This document shows, piece by piece, positions 61,901 through 64,000 of a stretch of DNA of 64,000 bases (position 1 is the first letter of the stretch; every line of letters begins with the position of its first letter). The notes below the pieces were generated by a model. That model was not told the origin of the DNA and made no database searches. It saw only the letters and a program-made list of their open reading frames with translations. Source of the DNA: Nocardia arthritidis NBRC 100137 (GTDB lineage: Bacteria; Actinomycetota; Actinomycetes; Mycobacteriales; Mycobacteriaceae); the NCBI RefSeq assembly GCF_001612765.1, contig NZ_BDBB01000048.1, forward strand, positions 1 to 64,000, given 5' to 3'. Position numbers and translations under genes: made by a program.

Positions 61901-62290
61901 GTGATTCCCATGCGTCGTTGCTGCCGTCCAGGCTGCAAGAATCCGGCCGTCGCGACGCTCACCTATGTGTACTCGGACTCGACGGCAGTGGTCGGACCAC
62001 TCGCGACGGTCGCCGAACCGCACTCCTGGGATCTCTGCGAAACGCACGGCTCACGCATCACCGCTCCGAAAGGCTGGGAACTGGTTCGCCACGAAGGCGG
62101 ATTCTCCTCCAGCACACCGGACGACGACGATCTGACCGCGCTCGCCGAGGCGGTGCGGGAGGCCGGGCTGCGCCGTCGCCCGCCGGAGCGCGAGCAGCGC
62201 GGCTACCACGACTACTCTCCCCCGCCGCCGCGTACCACGCGAACGGGTCGCCGCGGCCATCTGCGCGTCCTGCCCGACCCGCCGTCCTGA
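61901..62290 (+). CDS. DUF3499 protein
   Basis: 129 residues. Cys pair MRRCCRPGCKNPAVATLTY, then STAVVGPLATVAEPHSWDLC and ETHGSRITAPKGWELVRHEG: a probable zinc-ribbon-like fold (Cys/Cys/Cys/His). Known as Rv3258c type between whiB2 and manB. GTG 61901 or ATG 61910. Confidence 0.85.
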   Translation: MIPMRRCCRPGCKNPAVATLTYVYSDSTAVVGPLATVAEPHSWDLCETHGSRITAPKGWELVRHEGGFSSSTPDDDDLTALAEAVREAGLRRRPPEREQRGYHDYSPPPPRTTRTGRRGHLRVLPDPPS

Positions 62291-62341
62291 TCGACGAGGA
62301 CGGTGTCGGACCGGTACGGCGCAACCACTAGGGTGTTGGGC

Positions 62342-63718
62342 ATGACAGTCGCCCGCTCTGCCGAATTCGTGAACGCGGTGATCAAGGCCTACGACGTTCG
62401 CGGTGTGGTCGGTGAACAGATCGACGCGGAATTCGTCAGGGACGTCGGCGCGTCCTTCGCCCGGCTGATGCGCGCCGAGGGCGCGCACCGGATCGTCATC
62501 GGACACGACATGCGCGACTCCTCACCCGAGCTGTCGGCCGCCTTCGCCGACGGCGCGCTCGGCCAGGGCCTGGACGTGGTGCACATCGGCCTCGCCTCCA
62601 CCGATCAGCTGTACTTCGCTTCCGGCCGCCTGGACTGCCCGGGCGCGATGTTCACCGCCAGTCACAACCCGGCCCGGTACAACGGCATCAAGCTGTGCCG
62701 CGCCAAAGCCCTTCCGGTCGGCCAGGACACCGGTCTGGCCACCATCAAGAACGAGCTGATCGAGGGCGTGCCCGCGTACGCGGGCGAGCGCGGCGCCGCG
62801 ACCGAGGTGGACCTGCTGGCCGAATACGCGCAGTTCCTGCGCGGCCTGGTCGAACTCGGCGGCATCCGGCCCCTCACCATCGCGGTGGACGCGGGCAACG
62901 GCATGGGCGGGCACACGGTGCCCGCGGTGCTGGGCGCGCTGCCCCAGGTGAAGATCGTGCCGTTGTACTTCGAGCTGGACGGCAACTTCCCGAACCACGA
63001 GGCCAACCCGCTCGACCCGGCGAACCTGGTGGACCTGCAGAAGCTGGTCCGCGAATCCGGCGCGGACATCGGCTTGGCCTTCGACGGCGATGCCGATCGC
63101 TGCTTCGTGGTCGACGAGAAGGGCGAGCCGGTGTCGCCCTCGGCGATCACCGCCCTGGTCGCCGAGCGCGAGCTGGGCAAGGAGCCCGGCGCGGTGATCA
63201 TCCACAATTTGATCACCTCCCGCGCGGTGCCCGAGCTGGTGCACGAGCTGGGCGGGACGCCGGTGCGCACCCGGGTCGGCCACTCGTTCATCAAGCAGGA
63301 GATGGCCGCCACCGGAGCGGTGTTCGGCGGCGAGCACTCCGCGCACTACTACTTCCGCGACTTCTGGGGCGCCGACTCCGGGATGCTCGCCGCGCTGCAC
63401 GTGCTGGCCGCGCTCGGCGAAAAGGACCGGCCGGTGTCGGAACTGATGGCGTCCTACGCGACCTACGCCGCATCCGGCGAGATCAACTCCACCGTGGCCG
63501 ACGCCGCGGCGCGGACGTCGGCCGTGGTGGACGCCTTCGCGGACCGGGCGCACTCGGTGGACCGGCTGGACGGGGTGACCGTGCAGCTGGCCGACAACGC
63601 CTGGTTCAACCTGCGCGCGTCGAACACCGAGCCGTTGCTCCGGCTGAATGTCGAGGCCCGATCGGCGGAGGAAGTAGACGCACTCGTGACCGAGATCCTG
63701 AGCATCGTGCGCTCCTGA
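62342..63718 (+). CDS. manB: Phosphomannomutase/phosphoglucomutase
   Basis: 458 residues. Catalytic phosphoserine in MFTASHNPARYNGIK, metal loop AFDGDADRCFVVDE, sugar loop GGEHSAHYYFRD, phosphate loop RASNTEPLLRLNVEA. It converts mannose-6-P to mannose-1-P for mannolipid and glycan synthesis. ATG 62342. Confidence 0.94.
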   Translation: MTVARSAEFVNAVIKAYDVRGVVGEQIDAEFVRDVGASFARLMRAEGAHRIVIGHDMRDSSPELSAAFADGALGQGLDVVHIGLASTDQLYFASGRLDCPGAMFTASHNPARYNGIKLCRAKALPVGQDTGLATIKNELIEGVPAYAGERGAATEVDLLAEYAQFLRGLVELGGIRPLTIAVDAGNGMGGHTVPAVLGALPQVKIVPLYFELDGNFPNHEANPLDPANLVDLQKLVRESGADIGLAFDGDADRCFVVDEKGEPVSPSAITALVAERELGKEPGAVIIHNLITSRAVPELVHELGGTPVRTRVGHSFIKQEMAATGAVFGGEHSAHYYFRDFWGADSGMLAALHVLAALGEKDRPVSELMASYATYAASGEINSTVADAAARTSAVVDAFADRAHSVDRLDGVTVQLADNAWFNLRASNTEPLLRLNVEARSAEEVDALVTEILSIVRS

Positions 63719-63836
63719 CTGGAATAGTGGAATCACAGGCCTTGGATTCGCCCGGCTCGGTCTCGGTGTGGCAGCTGGACCGGGTGGGCGCGGGGGCGGA
63801 AAAGATACAGCGCGATGAGGGGAGGTGGGACGCCCG

Positions 63837-64000
63837 ATGATCGCTGGAACACCGGTGCTCGACCTCGACGATGCCGCTTCACTCGAGGCCGCCGACGCAG
63901 GCGGCGCCCTTCGCTCGGCCGCCTCGGGCGGCGCCCAGGTGCGCGCTACCGCGGCCGCCGTGGGTGAGCACGCGCTCGCCCGATTGGCCGATCTGCGGCC
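63837..64000 (+). CDS. TobH/SIS-type phosphomannose isomerase-like protein (N-terminal part)
   Basis: First 54 codons only: MIAGTPVLDLDDAASLEAAD then LRSAASGGAQVRATAAAV, as at the start of M. tuberculosis Rv3256c, which follows manB. GGGGAGG precedes ATG 63837. The rest is outside the window. Confidence 0.75.
   Translation, partial: MIAGTPVLDLDDAASLEAADAGGALRSAASGGAQVRATAAAVGEHALARLADLR

Noticed and set aside
63727..63840. 37-codon open frame ending in an ATGA overlap with the TobH-like gene
   Set aside because: Overlap suggested coupling, but it contains rare codons (AGG, ATA), no clear ribosome site and no known counterpart after manB; the TobH-like gene has its own GGGGAGG.

Overview
The window is high-GC actinobacterial DNA with GTG starts, WhiB regulators, mycolate-clade genes and F420 cofactor genes. 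Its gene content and order follow the Mycobacterium tuberculosis Rv3205c-Rv3262 segment closely, with accessory genes between the shared blocks. The best guess is a Nocardia or close Nocardiaceae chromosome. No rRNA, tRNA, CRISPR array, transposase or phage structural gene was seen.

Layout. 0-1.5 kb: the end of a small gene that may be linked to type VII secretion, convergent with a CHAP-domain hydrolase that has no signal peptide. 1.7-24.6 kb: a conserved mycobacterial-type block. It holds the TIGR02569 kinase-like gene, moeZ, a DUF3152 zinc protease, a TetR regulator, DUF3107, YceI, a ferritin-like protein, the rhlE helicase, a phosphoglycerate-mutase-like enzyme, a GNAT, endonuclease V, a lipid/diacylglycerol kinase, whiB1, the pdtaS histidine kinase, a biotin carrier, the 24-residue ribosomal protein bL37, sigH with its zinc anti-sigma factor, ybaK and an SRAP-family DNA-protein crosslink repair protein. 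24.8-32.6 kb: aldehyde dehydrogenase, aroA, rsgA and secA1. 33-44.8 kb: a region that separates secA from hpf, which are neighbours in M. tuberculosis. It holds a lipid module (WS/DGAT acyltransferase, DUF6912, ferredoxin reductase, two DesA3-like desaturases), bluB, a thiolase, and a four-gene cassette of two helix-turn-helix proteins, an ImmA/IrrE-type metallopeptidase and a MAB_1171c-type membrane protein. 44.8-57.2 kb: a long minus-strand run in the order alkB2-rubA-rubB-tetR, alkB1, ahcY, tmk, mtrA-mtrB-lpqB, comF, hpf. 57.4-64 kb: a Nudix hydrolase, fbiB-fbiA, then the divergent whiB2, a degenerate zincin, DUF3499, phosphomannomutase and the start of a TobH-type protein.

How the parts work together. 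The MtrAB-LpqB, WhiB1/WhiB2 and SigH-RshA systems control cell-envelope homeostasis, division and the thiol-stress response. Visible sites support this: a SigH-type promoter before sigH, a CRP-type site before whiB1 and an SOS-type box before whiB2. Lipid metabolism is represented by alkane hydroxylases with rubredoxins, desaturases with their reductase, a thiolase and a WS/DGAT protein. Related palindromes precede the reductase, the second desaturase and the thiolase.

The most system-like uncharacterised element is the 41.97-44.76 kb regulator/protease/membrane cassette, which sits behind an unusually AT-rich leader with a direct-repeat operator. A dispersed intergenic repeat family is also present, with six copies in about 30 kb.
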